64,000 nt of DNA from Erythrocercus mccallii (GCA_013397435.1 VZRG01002340.1:43964-107963); one strand, 5' to 3'. Counted from the first letter of the stretch, positions 1 through 15,122 are shown. Notes: generated by a model not told the origin, from the sequence alone. Program-made: numbers and translations.

Positions 1-2781
1 GCTTTTCTGGGGAGGGTGCTGAATGCTTGCATACAATAATTTTAACTCCTGTTGAGGTAATGCCCCATCAGGGTGGAAGAAAGAAAAAATACAGGCTTTT
101 CATTATTGGATAATTGGATGCACACCCTTAGTAGTGAAAGTAGTTGTTTAAGTAGTTAACTCATCTCCAAGTAGCGAGAACAAGCACACTAACAAAAATA
201 CAGTAAGATCCCAAGGGTTAGAAGAGAAGCAAAAACTGAAGCAGCAGCTGTATGAAAGTAAAAAATCATTCCATATGGCTGTAAAGGCTTTAGCCAGTAC
301 AAACCAATAACACACACCCTCCCCAAAAAAACACAGCCAAAAATTAGCACAAGTGGTTAAAATTGTTTTGCTCAATAATTAATGAAACTTAAAATCTTAT
401 CCTACAATGCTTATTTTACTCAGAGTTTACTGAAAACCTGATCTCAGTTTTTAAAAAGGTTCATCATTGAGTACACTCTGATTTTATTCAGACTTAAAAG
501 TCCCCAAATTTTAAAAAGCTCTCATTCTGAAAAGAGCAATTCCACAATTGTTTTTTTAAGCGCAAAGTAAACAACATTTGAGATAACCAGAGTGGGACTG
601 TCACTAGCAACTCCACCTCCCTCCCTTTCTTTACCGGCTCTGTAAATTCTCTTTCTCAATCACACTAAACTGGGTGTGTATAAGGAAAGCAGGCAGTTCT
701 GGATGGAGGCCTCCACCTAGCTATCAATTACTGTCACAAGATTTGTACTTCATCTATTTTCCGCCTCTCCCATTTCATTTTTCCTGCATCAGCAATGAAG
801 TTAGGACAAAAACACGAGACTAAAAATTCAATCGCTGACACCTACTCAAGCCAATTAACTAATAAACAAGCTTACCATTTTTTATATGGCATGATGTGAA
901 AGATTAAACTGTAAGGTCCTACTGAAAAAATTCCTATTTATATTTCCTTATTTTCTTTTCAGAGACAGGTTACTACTGAGTTCATAGATCAGCTTCCAAA
1001 AAAAGCTATTTTATTCTCAGAAAAAGCAAGAAGGGACTAAATTCAACATTTAACACTTTGTATCTAAAGATGAAACATGCCTACAAATTTTATCAAGTGA
1101 CTTGTTTGCTATATACTGACATTTTCTTTTGTCCTTTCTTAGAGAAAATTAAGCCAATATATTGAGGGGTGAGAAAGAAGCAGCATTAATGACTGACTAT
1201 ATTAATCAGGATATACTGAAAATATTTTAATTGACATTTAATAAACTAAGCCATTAATTAACAGGTTTGCCTTGAAAATAAGAGGTATAGCCCAGGTAAC
1301 TTTTCTCTTGTGATCAAATGAACAGACAGCTGGCAAGAGATAAGTAGTGCAAAAGAGTCAGTTACTCAAAAAATTGTAATTCCTTTAAACCAAAATAATG
1401 CTTTGGAACTAGAACTCAACTATAGTTTAGAACATTTACCAAAATGACCTAAAGCTTCATTGCCTTCAAAGATTTTACAACTGTGGGGCATTTGAACATG
1501 GGTTGGTTTTGTTTCATGATTTATTTTTTTTCTGTTTTGGTAGGGTTTTTGTTTGTTTGTTTTATTGTTGGCGAGGGGTTTTAAAAAACTCAGCATAGCT
1601 TTCATATGACATAAAATGAAAAACTTTTTCTTCCATTTTATTGATCCCTTTCAGTGCTCTGAAACACAAATCATGGCTAAAGAAACACCAGCGATGCTTT
1701 ACTGTCACTCTGATGGTCCACAGCTGAAGCAGTCTGCTACCATCTCCACTGTATCTATATTATTGCTTAATTTCCTCTTCTCAATTTATGGCATTTCTGA
1801 ATCATCAACACAAAAGACCAAAATAGGGTCCTGGTCTTGGGAATTGGGAAGTTCTCAGGAAACTGTGGGGTAATATTAAGGAACAGGAACTTTGGCAAAC
1901 AAGAGAAAAGACACACAAGGAATAATAAACTCCATTTAGTAGGATTATATAGTCAAACTGAAAAATGATTTTTTGATCTGATGTATAGCTTGCTGGCCCT
2001 TTGTTAAAGCAGACACCCATATGTTGAATGTCTCTTTAAAAGCAGAATACTTCACTAAAATATACTGAAGCTAAAAAAAAAATTTGTAACTGAGACCATA
2101 AAAGGGAGAAACCTATGGAATGTGTTATGTTCATCTAGCAAAGCTGTTCCCTAGCTATCAGCAGTTTCAGGCAGCCTGTATCAATCCTGCTCTTAGACAC
2201 AATAGAGTCCAGTCTGAAATACAAGCGTAAACTAAGACAAACCATTAGAAAATTCTCCAGAGATTTCTTTTTTTTTTTTTCAGATACCAGTGGCAAGAAA
2301 TCCTGATGGCAAGAAACATCACGAGTTTAAAGCTGTGACTTTTTAGCAAGAGGATGGAATCAAAACACCTTCCTAGACATTGCACTTTAAAAGAAGGAAA
2401 AAATGAAAGAAATTAAATAAAAGGAAAACATCGACAAAGGCCTGCATCACAGTGAAAAAATGTCTGGAAACAATTAGCAACCGAAAAATGGAAGAGAAAG
2501 AGTAATAAAAATTTTAAAAACCTTAAAACATTAAGTAGTAAAGTATTCCATTTTTATGACTAAAACATCCTAAAAATTGAAGGCACGTAACTTCAAGTTT
2601 GATACATGCTTCCACAGAATTTAATGCAGTTCAAAATAAAACCAACCTCTTTAGTTATCGACATTCCGAGGCCATAAACTTACACAGCAAGTCATCAAAG
2701 CAAAACATCTGTGCACTGTCCACACATGCAGCGCGTGCTTATGAAACTGAAAAGCATGATGTCATTTCAGCCTGGTTTTTA

Positions 2782-2801
2782 TTTTTTTTTTTTTTTTTTT
2801 T
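2782..2801. repeat. Homopolymer of 20 T
   Basis: Twenty uninterrupted T, the longest mononucleotide run noticed in the window. Others are 13 T at 2268-2280, 15 A at 11791-11805, 14 T at 33795-33808 and 13 A at 61345-61357. Lengths in assembled sequence at such runs may be unreliable. Confidence 0.9.
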
Positions 2802-5800
2802 GCTAAATTCTCAGCAGTATGGCCTCTCAGAAACAGCCCAATGTTGCTCTGCCAGCACTCGGGGCACATTTACAGTGAAAGACACTTGCAGCGCCCCATG
2901 GTCCCTGTCACGAGCTACGGAAGATGCTGCACAGTTTAATTTACCTGCTACAGCTGCCAACAAGCCCTTGCCTATAAATGAACCTGAAGTGATACAGATT
3001 TTGTCAGCATTCCCCTTGTGCAGCCAGTAGCCTGCTCTCCAAACACAGATGGCCTCCAGCAAAAGTGCTCAAGTCCACGCAAAGCAACACAAACACAATG
3101 CTAAAATCAAGTTTCTTGTGGAGATAAAGTCCGCTCTCCAGCAGAGAGCCATTGCAACCAAAGCTGAAATTCTCCGACATCTATTGTCCCCAAGGCTGAC
3201 ATGTCTGGAGCCCACTTGATGCAGCAAGGAGGGAAAAACATATGCAAGAGAAGATATCAAAGGCCAAACACATCATCCATCACTTTTCCAAGCCAACTGC
3301 ACTCTGTCCATCAGCCTTTGTCCTTCAACCTGTCCCCTTCAGAAACTTCACTTGCACCAGCCTCCTCAACACTGGTTCAAAAATTCTCCCAGTCTTCACT
3401 TTACCACTTGCCAGTTGTTTCTTGAAATGAGCCATTCCCTCCATTCTCCCACCACTGCTCTCTGACACTTCTGAAGATGATCACTCATGTAATCAACACA
3501 TTTTCTACAGAGACCATAAGCAGGAGAATTACTGTCGCGACCTGCAGAAGCACTAGAAAGCATGGCTAGGCTAACACAGCACTGTGCTGCATGTTTCTTC
3601 CCCTTTGGGGAAAGCTAATGTAAATGAACAGATTTCTGGTACTAGGGCCTGGAATATTCCTAGAAAATGTCAACCAGACTGCTGCTTTCCTTTAAATATA
3701 CCATGCTAAAGAGAAAGACAGTGTTGTTGAGCAGAGCTTATAGTTTTATAAACTTGGCAATTCATTTCTTGTTTTTACTGATTTGAGAAGGACTAGCACA
3801 TTTTAATGAGGGCTTTGTAAGTGTGGATCCTCAGTAGTTCTGTGGAAGGATAGAGAGTACATGTGTTTCTCTCAGACCAGTTCCAGGAGATGGTGGAAAA
3901 CAGCCATATCCCTCAATTCAAATGAAGTCACTCCTGTATCTCTTCCAAAAATTACAATAGCACCATGTACAAAACTCATCAGTAACTGGAGAATCTTGGA
4001 CTTCATTATTTAAACTTGGATTTGATGCAATATGCTTTTTCAAAAACAACTTTTCACATAAAGGCATTAATATAAATTCGATCATATGTTTTGGGGTTTT
4101 TTTTTTTTACACATACCAACACTTTCTTGTAATACTCTTGGACTGTGTAATATTGGCCTTACACACTGCCTGTAAAAATAGTCTGTCCTCTTACCAAATA
4201 ATGGGCTTGAGGAACTCCAGGGATTTTAAATCTGGACAGACTGTAATAGAAACACAGGATCTGCTTGTAGACTCTGAGTGGGAACCAAGTACCTCTCCTA
4301 GGGTTGTGGAGGCTTGTGGAGCCTCCCCATGGGATGATCCACTTGGCTGCCTCTCCAGCCAGATTCACTGCAGGCACCCTGCCTTCTTTCCATGCCTGTC
4401 ATCTCTTCTGCCCTTACCTGGTCTGGTATCAGTGTAACCAAGGCAGCAAATGCATACAGTACCTGGACAAAATGCACAATAATTGTCTCGACCCAGACAT
4501 TCATCCAAACTTTCATGAGTATTGTACTAGTCTCAAAAGGAACACAAATTTTTAAAATTCCCAAACGTATCCATTTCCTGCTTTAAAACAGTCTTTGCAT
4601 ACAAGATGACCTAAGCCAGCTAAAATCCATAGTCTAGTGCCTGAAAACATCCTGGCCAGAGAACTGAGAGAAGTATTGCATTTTGAGACTCTAAAGTAAA
4701 CACTAAAACTCAGGTTTACTCCAAACAAAAACATCAAGTGAAACCGTCACTAGCAACAGATAAGGAACTTAAAATGGAACAACTTTACTAATATAAATTA
4801 AACAGCTTTAACTGCCACTGAGAAAGAAAATACTATGGGCACCTTACCATTCCTGTAGCTGATGGTAAGTTCTTTAACATTCTAAATTTATATGAAAGCT
4901 ATCAATAGATTACTTCATTAAAGGCTTTTGATGTTCTATAAAACACATACAAGCACACACACACAAAAAGAAAATCCGGGTGCAAGAATAGAGTGCATTC
5001 AGTCAGCATCTTCTCTCTGCAGGAAATTACTCCCATCAGATATCTGCTTTTATCTATTTATACATATACACAGATAGACACACTTCCCATTCCTTTAAAT
5101 ATTGCAGACTATTTAAATCTACCTAATAGATGAAGTCCCAAATACAAAGCAGCTAACAAAAAGGTCATCCAAAAAAGAGATGATGCTCCTGGAACACGTG
5201 AAATATTAAATCCCATTTTAAAAGGCGTTTTTAGTTATAATTCAATTTATAAATCTCCCCCATCTGGAGTGAGGCATATGAGAACACTGACACTTATTTG
5301 ATAGTATTGTAAATCTGAATTTTGACATCTTCCAGGTAGGGGTTCAGTTCACTAGTATTGCTTAAAAAGCAAGGAATTGAGAGTTTTTGCCTTTTTTTAT
5401 TATTTACTTTTTTTAAAGCGGTTCAGTGATTTAGGTTTACTCAGCAGCATTCTCTGTTGTTATTTTTGTTTGGTTTAAAATGTATTGTACACGCAAAATG
5501 ACAAATACTTAGGTTAGAATCTGGGCACTTGGACTCTGACCTTTTATATACACCAAAATAAACTGTAAAGTTTTCATCCATAAACCAAAATGTGGGCTTT
5601 AGCTGCATAATTATAAATGCTACACAGTTTAATAAAAACTTTCAGTTGCTCCTGCTGTAGTCAACTGTCCCTTCTAAATACAGAATAATGCCAGGCCTAG
5701 ACACTCAGGTCACCAGGTAAAGCTTTGCACAGCATAAATCTGTCACCACCTTTGCTCAAAGCATCTCTTTAATCAAAATTCATTTACTGTGACAGTGAAA

Positions 5801-7177
5801 AGCGGCCAATTTAGACAGCACAGCCAGATAAATTTGAACCCGTTTGTCCTGTTTTCAAAGGAGGGCGATCACAGTGGAAACTCAGAGGAGTCAGCAGAAA
5901 CTCTAGCAAGTTGTCAGCCTGCCAACTGACCTTTTTTGTTTGTTTGTTTACTTAATCTTCTTCAAAAATGCATGTTCATTGCAAATGTTACCAAGCTCCA
6001 AAGAAATTTATGTAGTATCAGAAAACCCCACGTTTCTGTTTTACTTCTATGTAGCAATTACGGTTATTAGATGTATGGGTAAGACAACCAGTCCCACAAA
6101 TGAGATCATGTATTTCCCATAATTATAAGGGGAAACATTAAGACTAATATTGTTCAATTTTTCCAATGAATATAGTTACCACTGAACTCTAATTTGACTC
6201 ATCTATGTCAACATGAAGAGATAATAACAAGTGCACTTGTAAAAGGAGGGTATTTCACTTAGTGATGTCTAAGGCATAAAGGCATTTGTAGTAAGCAACT
6301 ACAGAGCAACTCTATGTATTTATGTATTTCTTCCCCTTTTTTGCTTCATACATACATTTTAAAAATTAATAAATCTACCATTTATCTACAACGAAATGAA
6401 GACATTTGCTTTAAAAACAACAGGAGATATTGACTTCTCTAAAGCAACTTAGATTTTATGAGTGCCACTGAGCTTTAACAAAATAATAAAGCTGTGTCCC
6501 ATCAAGATCAGTTCAAAGTACCTTAAAATATTTAAGTATTCATATTAAAGTGCACAGCTGAAAATTTTACTGGAAATTAACATATCTTTACAACATCAAT
6601 AAATGCTTCAGTCCAGGATACTAGAATAGAGACGTAGCATTAGCACAGGTTACTGAAATTCAGCATTCTTGGAGGAAATAGAATCACACAGTTCCCTGTG
6701 GCACATCACATGAGTAATGAGGGGGGAATTAGTCAAGCAACATTATTACATTTGAGTTTTCATAACAAATGGCTTTCTCTAGGGAAGCCCAAACAAATCA
6801 CACCGACTGTCAGAGCAGTGCAGGACACACTGAAGCTGTGGTTTGATGTCTGGTGGCAGCACTGCCCACCCGCAGCTCTCCCTGTGCCGGGCAAACGACA
6901 CGGCTGCCCCCACACACACCCGGCTCTAGGAGCTGATCCGGCTGAAAAATAACCTGGCAAAGTCAAGAAAAGCAAATCAAACCTTCTGTGGGCAAGTCTC
7001 CATCCTCTCCACCACCATCTGATTCTCTGTGCGATCACAAACACACGTGCGCCAGCGCAAGGAGGGCACAACAGGCACGGGGGCCAAGGTTTTGCTCAAA
7101 ACAGGCCCCTAATTTCCTTCATTTCCCAATGAAGCCCATCAAGAGAACAGGACTGACCAGCTGCAGAGATGTAGCTC

Positions 7178-7200
7178 CAGCTCCAGCACTCCTGGAGCTG
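7178..7200. repeat. Perfect 9-bp inverted repeat
   Basis: CAGCTCCAG at 7178-7186 pairs with CTGGAGCTG at 7192-7200, loop CACTC. It lies in a GC-richer patch (about 6840-7390). Confidence 0.8.
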
Positions 7201-7881
7201 CGCTGGCACTGACGCCAGCCCCAGCCCTGGCCATTCCTGCTGCAAACCTTGCTGCAGTCAGAGCAGAGACCAGCCAGTCACAGCTGAGAGATGGAGCAGA
7301 AGGAAGCCCCGAGGCCCCAGTTTCGTGCAGCTTAAGCAGATCTAATTGCTGTCTGCCGGCATCCCAGCCCTCCACTCCTGAGCCCATTACCCAACAGAAA
7401 ATAATATTTTTTTTTCTGTTGTGTCATCCCATGGGTTTTGTTTCTGTCTGCTTACTGAAATGGCTCAGCAAAGAACGGAGTAGTGGAGGAGACACCATTC
7501 AGTTCACAGATAGGTTTTCTTAGGCTGCTGCTGACATTAATTCATTTTGCAGCAATTCCTACTGTCTTCTTTTAGATATAACTCAGCATTGCCACAAACC
7601 ATTGCATCACCCATACTTCTAATTTAACTTTGCCTTTGCTCAGAGGCTGTACTTTAAAGAGCTGTTGCAAATACTTCTCATGTCTTTCAGGACTGTAGAA
7701 TATACAGGTCTCACCGCAGCACTGCTCCCACAATGCTGCCACAGCAAGTCATCAAAGGGATGCAAGGGCTGGCTGATGATTCCTACGGGTCGCATAACTT
7801 GCATACTAAATCCCAGCTCTGTAAAGCAAAAATCAATCAGGACTTCCTCCAAACTGCCCTCTTCAAAGCCACAGAGAAAGG

Positions 7882-7920
7882 CTGTGGTGAGACATGGAGT
7901 GGAGTGGCGTCTCACCACAG
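7882..7920. repeat. Perfect 12-bp inverted repeat (hairpin)
   Basis: CTGTGGTGAGAC at 7882-7893 is exactly reverse-complementary to GTCTCACCACAG at 7909-7920, with a 15-base loop rich in GGAGT. The stem is too short for a microRNA precursor. Confidence 0.9.
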
Positions 7921-10543
7921 GTTGAGGGAAGTCCTGACTGAAGCCCAACATTTGCAGGCTCACTCAAACTCCCACGACTGGCACTGAAGCTCAGTGGAGC
8001 TCCCAGGCCAGGTGCTGAGCAAGGGGCAGGTTAGACACCCACTTCTGAGCCTCAGATTCCCAACAGTGTCCCCCGGTGGGATAACCACGGCTATGCCTCA
8101 GCATCTTTGTTGATCTTCTTCAACAGGAGAGATCTGATGCAACACAGCCAGCACAACCTGTCATCGTTTGCGTGTGACAGCGTGGCATTTTCCACAAAGA
8201 AACACAGCATGTACTACATGAACATGCTATGAAGGCAGGGCCACTATTCTTTTATTTCCTGCAGTAGGTGGAAAAAAATACAAAAGAAAAACACCATTAA
8301 GATCATCAAGGAGGAGACGCCCTTGTCTGAAATCACCATCCAGCTACAGATACCTTAAAAGAATTAATTGGTACCTGCATAAATATGCCTTTGTTTAATA
8401 AATGAGATTTCTTTCTGCTGCATTTCCAGTCATGAATTAGTATGTAGGGAGGAGACAACATCATTGTTTACATTTATCTACACACCCACATCATGCTTCA
8501 ACCAAGACAATCAACACTCCACTAGAGATTATTAATACATGAAGCCCCCACGACCACCTTATGATTTGTGATATTATTTCCTCCACTTTACCAACAGAGA
8601 AAACTACACAACAGCAATTATCTCAGATGAATAGGTTATTAAAAAGCTCTGTGAGGAAACCCACAATGGAAGACAGTGCATTTCCATGGGGCCAGGATTT
8701 TCCTCTGGTCTCTGACTCCTGTGCCTGTGCTTTAACTTCACAATTACCACCAAACTTCAGTGAAGCAAAGCTCAAATAATTAAAGAGACATAGCCTGCTT
8801 CCACTGAAGCCTGTGGCAAAACTCTCATTATTTTTAACAGAAGCAAGACTAGACAAAGCATTTATGAAGCAGTTGTGATCACTGGAAGGCACCACTGAGT
8901 TCTCAATATTATTAGCTACAAGACTACATCTATCTAAGAGCAATATTTCTTTTAAAAGCTTCAAAACCTGGTCTCAAAACCTATCAGGTTTTTAAAAGCT
9001 CTTGCTCTTCAGAAGAACATTATTGAAAAAGCACTGAATGGTTATTACTTACATTGAAATTTTTTGTATGAATAATTTAAATGTGTTGCTATAGTGCAAA
9101 GGCCACTTCAGCAAGGGATGAAGTCCCTCTGAGCATTCTCACTTCTTTCATATTTGCTTTTGCCACTGGTTATAACAGCTTTTCTTTCATCTTCCAATTA
9201 AAATGGTATTGTAATGAGATTTGGAAGATTCATCCAGTCAACAATCTTATTGCTGTATTCACTGAAAAAATTAAATACCTCCAAATGGAGGGAGGAAAGC
9301 TTTTCAAAATCTTTCAGATGGAGTTCTTAATATGAAATTGCTTAGATTATAAGCCATGGCAGACATACAGAGTTTTTTGTACTTGGCTGATCTGGGGTTT
9401 TTTGAATAATGAATTGAATAATAGATAGTGTCCCACTGAAACAAACACACCCTAAAGATCATGAAAGATGGGTTCCACTACACTTCCTTGCTCAATTTTA
9501 AAACAAAAGTTATATCCTGGGTATGACATATGCTTAACACAAAGGCATGTAAAAGTTCTCACCAAGCCTTTTGGCCAGAAAATGAGCAAACATGCATGAC
9601 TTCATTATGCTTATGCTGTGACCAAATCATTGCAGCCTTCACATACAGAATTGTGCCAACAGCATCAAAAGGACCTGTCTTTATTAAGTGTAAGCAAGAA
9701 GTACACTGACCAACGACAGTACAACAGCTCTCACAGGAAAGGTCACAGGCAAATGAACTGCTGTGAGCCACACCAGGCAGCAGGGAAGGATTCAGCATAG
9801 CAGCTGAATGACTCTCCCTGCAAGGAAAGTGATAAACAGGAGAGTCTGCTCCACTCTGATCTGGCTACACTTCTCACAGGATTTCAAAAAGAAGGATTCA
9901 TTAAACACCTCTAGAAGCCAGAAAAGCATAGCTAACAGCAGCAAGATTCACACATGAGAAAAACGCCACGATTATTATATCAGAGGGTTCTCCAGGATGC
10001 AACAGCATCCTGAAACCACACACACCTGTATCTCAAATAAATCTCAAACAATGACATTTTTGCATGAGCTTCCCTTGATTTTGCAGCACAATGTAACATG
10101 TGGACAATAACTGTCATGTCAGCATAGTTTTTCAGATATACCCTGATTAAAGAAAATGGAAGTGAAAGCCTAGAGTGCTGATGCTTAAAGGAAATTCCAA
10201 CATTTCAAGTGTTCATACTTTTCACTAAAAACATGTAAGGCCATGAGAAGGCTAAGTATGCAACTTCAACAAACGCTGCTTCTGACCTACCCCCAATCAC
10301 AAAACATAATTACAGAAAACTTCAAGCACAAAAGCAGCTTAGATTGGTCTCAAACAAGGATATATGTGAATACTCAAAGCTCTTACTTATAATTTTAAAA
10401 GGCATGAAAATATTTTTGTAAATCAGCTTTGAAGAAAAAAGAATCTTCGTTCTTTGCTTGTCTTAGTCTGCACCTCCTGTGAGCTTATCAGTATAAGGAA
10501 GTTTAAGTTTTCCACATTCTTACCTGACTGTTTTAAGTAGGGC

Positions 10544-10571
10544 AATGAATCCTGCCATTCCAGGATTCATT
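10544..10571. repeat. Perfect 11-bp inverted repeat with 6-base loop
   Basis: AATGAATCCTG at 10544-10554 pairs exactly with CAGGATTCATT at 10561-10571, loop CCATTC. It is the tightest hairpin noticed in the intron. Its origin is not recognised. Confidence 0.9.
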
Positions 10572-12184
10572 ACAACAAAGTCCCTTACAACTTCACCACA
10601 TCACAGTCCTGACTGAAGATAAATCAGCGAAAAAATTTATTCACTTAAAGCAAAGAATACGCATGTTTCTCTACAGCAGCAGACCTTGTGCATGGTTAGA
10701 CATTTTTTTTAAACTAGCTTCATTTTCAGATGAAGAGCAACCCTATTCTCAACAGCAAGGACAACTTGTTCTTTTACAAGCATGAAAGCAAGTCCTTTCT
10801 TCTCTTTGGTCAACTAAATGCAAAAAAATATAATCCCCTATTTAGATTAACTTGCAGTAAGGAGTGACTAGAAATTTGTTTTACATAGAAATAAAATTAT
10901 TTCCCCAATTAGTGCCTGCATCCAGAAAGAGCCTTACTTGCTTCCCTTTGACTATCCACTCTCTCCAGATTAACTCACAAGACATTTGCAAACTCAAATC
11001 ACATTTACAAAAAGCACTATCTGCTGTCTCCTTAGAGGAACATCTCCTAAGTAGCTCAATTTTCCATAAAGGAATCTGAACTTTGTCCATTCTTCACAAC
11101 ATAGTGGCTTCCCATATCACAAGAAAGGATTTCATCATGCTAGTAAGCGCGGTGCAATTTCAGCTATTTAAGCCATCTGTAGCACTGGATTTCTTTGTTC
11201 AAACTAATCCAATTCAATCTCATTTGTGTCTTTTCAGTCATACATATTTTCATCCTTGCAGATAACTGTACATCCATGCCAGCTACTAAATATCAGTCAC
11301 TCACACACTTTCCCTGCTCCCCTGGCCCCTCTCTAAATCTCAGACACCAGCTAGTTTCACATTACTCCACAATGTACCAGGTAAGCATTAGTCTTATTTC
11401 ACAGGTGAAGACACAGAAAAAAAATGTACTCACTTGATTAAACTCAGGGGAAAAAGAAAAAAAAAAAAGACTTGTCAGTTAACACTTGTGATCAACAGAG
11501 TAAAGGATAAGAACTATTTAAGACAGTACTGGACTACTGAAACTTGAAGTTAATACAATACTATCATTATGTTTAGCAAAGTAATGTTTTGAAAGCACTC
11601 ATTAAGCCCAACTCTGACCACAAAAAGGCCACATGCTACTAAAGCATATTTTTAAAATATAAAGAGATGCACAGGACTGACATTAATAAACATTCAAAAG
11701 GAGCCCATATATAAAAATAAAGGGGGGGAAGCCTATAATTCTTCACACAATCTTTTATTCCATTTAAATTATACTATTAAGCTGTGCTACAAAAAAAAAA
11801 AAAAAGTTGGAAACCTACTTACCAAAAGGGTAATCCTTTGCTTTATATACCCAGAAACAGAGAGGGTGGTTAAAATACATTTAATATTTGATATGAAAAA
11901 TAATAAAGAAGAGAAAAATAAACTGGTACCAGATCTAATTTCACACTCAGGGGATTACAATGTAGAGAATACACACAATCATTCTTCACTGACAACAGCA
12001 CTGTGAAATGCTCAGTAGATTGCTGGCACTCTTAGGATTTAAAAGATTTAATGTTCTGCTTCGTTACTTCACAGTATGCAAAAGTTTGGAGGCCACTGGA
12101 ATACCAAGCAGCTTAGCAAGTAAAAATAACAGAAGAAAAGGGCCTCATCAAACTTACAGGATCTCGATGGACCTTTTTTGACAG

Positions 12185-12214
12185 CATTTTACATTTTACA
12201 TTTACATTTACATT
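12185..12214. repeat. (ATTTAC)n hexanucleotide repeat
   Basis: Two CATTTTA units pass into CATTTA units, giving about four and a half imperfect copies of a six- to seven-base repeat. Confidence 0.85.
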
Positions 12215-15122
12215 GTGAAAATTAAAAACCAGAGTCCTTCTGTTCCCTTAGGGTAATCAAGGATCAAGGTCATGTAGTGGGTGCCATTCTGACTGCCCCA
12301 AAAGTAGCCTATATATATACTGACATCCTATTTTTACTTAAACAAATAAAAAGAAACTTAAGTCCTTTTCTGCTACAAGGAATAACACTTGCCTCCCTTA
12401 AAAATGCATAAGGGAAAAAAAAAAGAGAAACAAATTCATCAAACTCATACCTGGAGTAGCTGAATTAGAAATTTTCTTTATACCTGAATAACAATCATTG
12501 CTTGTCCTGGATCTCCAGGAGTGCACACTTGGAAAATGCGTGCTTTCCCATGGTCGGCATTGGGGTGGACCATTGCTCCTCAATGTAAGAATCATAATTA
12601 GTGCAAAGCATCTTTGTGAGCTGCAGTAATTTCCCCCTTTTCTCCCCCGTGCAGCCAAGCAGGAGCAACCCTGCAGGGTGGGTGACAGCACTACAATAGC
12701 TAATCCCAACAAGAAAAACTCTGAGCAAGGAAATGTGCTCTGAAAATGCAATATGTATTCTAAGAGGATGAGACTCCTGAGAGGACAGAAGGCCTCAGTA
12801 ATTAGTCCTTGGGATGAGAAGGTAGCTCTTTTCCCTAAGAAGTCCTTTCAAATCTCAGGTATTTAGTTTAGCTCAAAGAAAACAAACTCTTTTGTTAAAC
12901 AAACATCTAATCACCTAGAAATTTTAGAGGCACACATACAACTACAACAAAAAATAACTTCAAACAACTGAATTTGGTGTTTAAGGCGCCCTCTGAATTA
13001 TCTGCATAACACAAAGGGGTTTGCTGTTGTTTTTACACCTTTTACGAAGAAACATTTGGGGGAAAGGTTTTGTTCCTCTTGTTCTGTACAGAAAGAGCTT
13101 GAGGGGAAAGTCAAAATCCACACAAATTACACCTCCACTGCCCATCCCTTCTTGTGGTGCCTCCTGGGGCCTGCCATAAACCTCCCTCAGTGCTGAAGAG
13201 CATCAATGGGTCTGATACACCACAAGCACAGCCTGAATGCCTCAGGGGGAGCCCCTACCCGCCTTATGCCTTATTCCCCCTTCTTGGTTACCATTTCACC
13301 AAGACCTGCCCTCACATACTTCCTATTTTCATCCCTAAAGAAATCCACCTGGGCCAGGAAGAGAGTCCATCCCAAGAGGAGGCGGCATGGCATCTCCTCA
13401 GGGACTGCCCGTGGGAAGCAGTTTCTGTCTTGTGCCTCTTCAGAAGCTGCAACCTGTTAGCAGAGAGGTGGTCCCCGACCTCCCGTGGTCCTGAGCAGTC
13501 CCAATCACATGATGAATGGACATTAAATCAATCACATTCACTTGGTTAAAAGCATACACAAGCAGCAAAAGCATCTGAAGTTCTGCACAGGAACGTCTGG
13601 GCTGGCAGTAAGTCGCTCTGATACCATTGCTCAGAGGGAGAGCGGCACTCGGGCTGAACAATTGCCATTCCTCAGCACTTCATCCCTCCCCTCCCTTTCC
13701 CCACTAGCTGTACCCAGCAAGGATGTGACACTGATGAGAAAAGCCTGATCCTTTTCCTTTTCTCTTTTTCCATGCCAGCTTACACTTCAGCTCACAGAAG
13801 AGCTGCACAGCTTACAGAGCTGCAATGGCACAGCCAGCCCATGGTGTGAGGCCACATGGCCATGAGAGAAGAGGATGTGCCAGATGAAGGGACAGCAGGT
13901 GGCAAGGGAAGGACAGCCACCACATTTGAAACCACCACAATTACATGATTTTTTGGCAATATATGCAGCTTCACATGTGCTGTCCCATCATGCCTCTCCC
14001 ATGGCTCTACATAGCACAGAGAGTTCAAGGGTCGTGCATGGACAACTGGAATTTCTGTAGCCGACTTACTAATTTAAAATAATGCAGGCTGCATTTCTAC
14101 CAACAGATCATGTTCTCTCTGAGTTCATCCATTCCCAAGTCTCACTGAGCGCCATCACCCACCTCCTAACCCTGTCATATTATTTCACAAGTATTCAGAC
14201 TCTGCAGCTTTCATAGGTAGAGATGCAAAAGGAAGACAGAACTGAAGAAGAAACAAACCAGGATTCCCTAAGCAGTTCTAGCTAATGCAAAGTTTGAAAT
14301 ATCTAGCTCTATTTTATTTTATATTCCATATGAAAATGCTTGTTACAGCAAGTACTGCACTGCATGTAAGCAATAATTGCTTTAGAAGGAACAGTAATAT
14401 GCAAGATGAGCATTAGTGCTGAGACCAAGAGAGTCCAGGAAGAGCTCATTTGCAAAAGAAAGCTAGTTGAATTAGAAAGTGTGTATTTGTAAGTAAGGGT
14501 CACATCAGCATATGTATTTTCATCAAATATAAGGCAGCTCTAAATGCAGTTAGAAATAGCTGCTATTTAGAGGACATTATTAGAGCCATACAATATAGTG
14601 TTTCATTTTGAAAGCTTACTGGACGTAAACTAGACTGGATAGACAAAACAGAAGGCTACTTATTATTTAAGCAGCACTCACCTCAGAAGGATATTAAGTT
14701 TATAGCCTGGTGCTGCTTACTCATAACAAAGTCTAATTACGGCCTAACAAGCACACCCACTGGCTTCAGCGAGACTCGGCAAAGAATAAGACAGGATCCA
14801 CTGTAAGTCAGGTTTGGCAGCTCCCTGATGAAGTGCTCTAGAGGAAACAAACCATTTGGCCAGTTAATAGAGGAAACTATTTAACACGGAAGCTGGGGAG
14901 GAGCGATGCAACTCGCTCACCACCAGAGCAGCCGCTGCCAGGGCCAGAAGCAGAGCCTGGGAGCTCCGCAGCTTCCACGTGTGTGCATAAGACCATCAAA
15001 CCTCCTCGTGGAAAATGATCACCTCCAGCAGATCCCTAATGTCATTGTTTGTTTACAGCTTTGAAAGAAAGTTACTGAATCACTTGTTTTTATTACAATA
15101 GTAATTGCACGGGGACTTCAGT

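Noticed and set aside
2255..2285. Polypyrimidine tract followed by CAG, resembling a plus-strand splice acceptor
   Set aside because: The only recognised gene is on the minus strand, and no plus-strand exon follows. Thirteen T before CAG arises easily in this T-rich DNA.
13154..13549. 131-codon plus-strand frame as a possible gene
   Set aside because: No recognisable domain, no splice or promoter context, and it lies in a GC-richer patch where long chance frames are expected.
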